DNA of 7,862 bases from Acidobacteriota bacterium. GTDB taxonomy: Bacteria; Acidobacteriota; Terriglobia; Acidiferrales; UBA7541. Under the pieces are notes generated by a model. That model ran no database searches, was not told the origin of the DNA, and saw only the letters and a program-made list of their open reading frames with translations. The stretch's first letter is position 1; every line of letters starts with the position of its first letter. Below are positions 7,009-7,862 of this stretch, piece after piece. The translations under genes were made by a program, and so were the position numbers. Where the stretch lies: assembly GCA_028876695.1 (NCBI GenBank), contig JAGWRH010000138.1, positions 1-7,862 on the forward strand, read 5' to 3'.

Positions 7009-7505
7009 GAATGGATCTCATCCAGCCGTTCATCGGTTCGCTCGATACCGTGCTTGCCGAGATGATGCAGGCCCCGGCGGTCATCGCCGATCTGGCCATG
7101 GAGGAAAACGGCTACCGCAAAAAAGGCCTCGCGGCCGTGGTCATCTTCAAAGGCCAGATCGAGGGTCGCATCATTCTGGATATGGAACCGCGGGCCGCGC
7201 TGCGCGTGGCCCAATGCCTCACCGGCGGCGAAGTCGATTCCGGCGAGCCGATCGTCCACGAAGCGGTCTGCGAACTCGCCAATATGGTGATCGGCAACGC
7301 CGTGACCCAGCTCAACGACCGCGGCTTTGAATTCAAGGTCGAACCGCCGTCCGTCATGTCCGAAGATCAATGCGAAAAAGCCGGGCACGATTCCGAAGCC
7401 ACCATCCTGCGCTTCGAAACGCCCAGCGGACACGTGCACCTTAACATCTCCATGCACTATCACGCGCGCCGCAGCCGCGAACGCGCCGGCGTCCCCACCC
7501 TCTAG
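7005..7505 (+). CDS. cheX: CheX-type CheY-phosphate phosphatase
   Basis: This 166-residue cytoplasmic protein belongs to the CheC/CheX/FliY phosphatase group, which removes phosphate from CheY-P and ends the signal. The N-terminal helix (FIGSLDTVLAEMM, 9-21) is followed by strands VVIFKGQIEGRIILDM (45-60), typical of the CheX fold. The active-site helix VHEAVCELANMVIGNAVTQL (84-103) carries the E-x2-N signature as E90 and N93. The second copy of this signature found in CheC and FliY is not seen, which fits CheX. CheX acts as a dimer and, unlike CheC, is not known to partner CheD; cheD is absent here. The basic tail HARRSRERAGVPTL lies beyond the fold. Direct overlap with cheY supports the pairing of enzyme and substrate. 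This is the last gene in the window. Confidence 0.9.
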   Translation: MRMDLIQPFIGSLDTVLAEMMQAPAVIADLAMEENGYRKKGLAAVVIFKGQIEGRIILDMEPRAALRVAQCLTGGEVDSGEPIVHEAVCELANMVIGNAVTQLNDRGFEFKVEPPSVMSEDQCEKAGHDSEATILRFETPSGHVHLNISMHYHARRSRERAGVPTL

Positions 7506-7533
7506 CTTCTTCTCGCACCTCGCAAAAAATCTC

Positions 7534-7692
7534 GTCATCCCGAACCCAGCTCCTGCGCCTTTTGCCGGAGATGAGGGTGAAGGATCTGCTTTTGTCTGCC
7601 GCCCTCCGCTCCTCGCTTTCCGTGCCTCGTTGCTACAGCGTAGGGGCGCTGCTTGCTGCGCCCTTGCCGGTTCGCGTCTCACAAAAGAATGC
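7534..7692 (+). repeat. Tandem repeat unit, first (diverged) copy, 159 bp
   Basis: The unit begins GTCATCCCGA and ends ACAAAAGAATGC. Its right part, 7620-7690, is 71 bases identical to 7771-7841 in the next copy by direct reading. The left part, 7545-7580, differs strongly from the next copy, and a 5-base length difference sits near 7615. Bases 7519-7530, just after the cheX stop, resemble the end of a repeat unit, so an older decayed copy may precede it. With the next two entries this accounts for nearly all of the 357-base gene-free tail (7506-7862). I see no gene, tRNA or clear promoter in the tail. Confidence 0.9.
7642..7665. repeat. Inverted repeat (hairpin) in first repeat copy
   Basis: AGGGGCGC pairs with GCGCCCTT across the 8-base loop TGCTTGCT: six G:C pairs, one G:T wobble and one A:T. 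No T-run follows, so it is not a classical terminator. The same hairpin recurs unchanged in the second copy. Confidence 0.75.
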
Positions 7693-7706
7693 GTCATCCC
7701 GAGCGA

Positions 7707-7729
7707 GTCCCGGTGCTTTGTACCGGGAC
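7707..7729. repeat. Strong inverted repeat in second repeat copy
   Basis: GTCCCGGTGC pairs with GTACCGGGAC around a TTT loop: ten pairs with one G:T wobble. It is nested inside an outer ATCCC/GGGAT pair (7696-7700 with 7735-7739). TTTT at 7743-7746 follows shortly after, so RNA from this region could fold and might slow or stop transcription, but the T-run is too short to call a terminator. Confidence 0.75.
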
Positions 7730-7792
7730 GACGAGGGATCTGCTTTTGTCCTGCCGCCCTCCGCTCCTCGCCGTGCCTCGTTGCTACAGCGT

Positions 7793-7816
7793 AGGGGCGC
7801 TGCTTGCTGCGCCCTT
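7793..7816. repeat. Inverted repeat (hairpin) in second repeat copy
   Basis: This is the second occurrence of the AGGGGCGC / GCGCCCTT hairpin with loop TGCTTGCT, exactly 151 bases after the first. It lies inside the 71-base identical block. Confidence 0.75.
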
Positions 7817-7843
7817 GCCGGTTCGCGTCTCACAAAAGAATTT

Positions 7844-7862
7844 GTCATCCCGAGCGAGTCCC
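7844..7862 (+). repeat. Tandem repeat unit, third copy, cut by window end
   Basis: These 19 bases are identical to the first 19 bases of the second copy (7693-7711), so the array continues beyond the window. Copy number cannot be told from here. Confidence 0.85.

Larger units (their letters stand above)
7693..7843 (+). repeat. Tandem repeat unit, second copy, 151 bp
   Basis: The unit begins GTCATCCCGAGCGAGTCCC and ends ACAAAAGAATTT. It shares 7771-7841 exactly with the first copy, and 7736-7770 nearly so. Its left part carries a strong inverted repeat (7707-7729). The 151-base period is not a multiple of three, so any reading frame shifts between copies, which argues against coding. Its style resembles dispersed non-coding repeats recalled from acidobacterial genomes (memory, not a search). 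Confidence 0.9.

Noticed and set aside
7642..7665. Intrinsic terminator for the operon
   Set aside because: The hairpin is good but is followed by TTGCCGG, not a T-run, and it recurs in each repeat. A role in termination stays possible but is not shown.
7633..7848. Small minus-strand open frame in the tail
   Set aside because: It runs across both repeat copies, but the 151-base period shifts frame between them, so the peptide is not conserved between copies. It is better explained as non-coding repeat.
7506..7862. CRISPR array
   Set aside because: The repeat units are about 150-160 bp and mostly shared throughout. There are no short direct repeats with unique spacers and no cas genes.

Overview
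The window is a G+C-rich stretch holding most of one bacterial chemotaxis operon, all on the + strand. It is followed by a short gene-free tail of tandem repeats. Gene order is MCP receptor (5' end outside the window), cheW, cheR, cheA, cheB, cheY, cheX. Every expected catalytic or phosphorylation motif is visible, so this looks like an intact, ordinary chemosensory signalling unit and not a decayed one.

Layout: positions 2-1882 are the receptor: partial helical sensor region, one membrane segment, a HAMP plus a second HAMP-like module, then a long signalling coiled coil. cheW follows after 18 bases, and cheR 29 bases after cheW. From cheR onward each stop overlaps the next start by four bases (GTGA or ATGA at 3336, 5432, 6562 and 7005), so cheR-cheA-cheB-cheY-cheX are probably translationally coupled. 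The gene-free tail (7506-7862) holds one diverged and one complete copy of a repeat of about 150-160 bp, plus the first 19 bases of a third copy. Each full copy carries inverted repeats.

How the genes work together: the receptor and CheW dock the histidine kinase CheA. CheA autophosphorylates on its HPt histidine and passes phosphate to CheY (output) and CheB (methylesterase). CheR and CheB set the receptor methylation level. CheX, a CheC/CheX/FliY-type phosphatase, drains CheY-P. No CheZ, CheC or CheD is present in the window. The receptor lacks an enteric-type C-terminal pentapeptide, and CheR lacks the glycine-rich loop of pentapeptide-binding CheRs.

Organism: the CheX phosphatase, B. subtilis-like CheY, long-arm receptor, G+C-rich codon use and a tail repeat beginning GTCATCCCGAGCG and leading to GGATCTGCTTTTG together suggest an Acidobacteriota genome. 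This rests partly on recalled repeat style and is moderate confidence. I found no previously undescribed system. The items most worth a second look are the structured tandem repeats and a proline-rich insertion in CheR.
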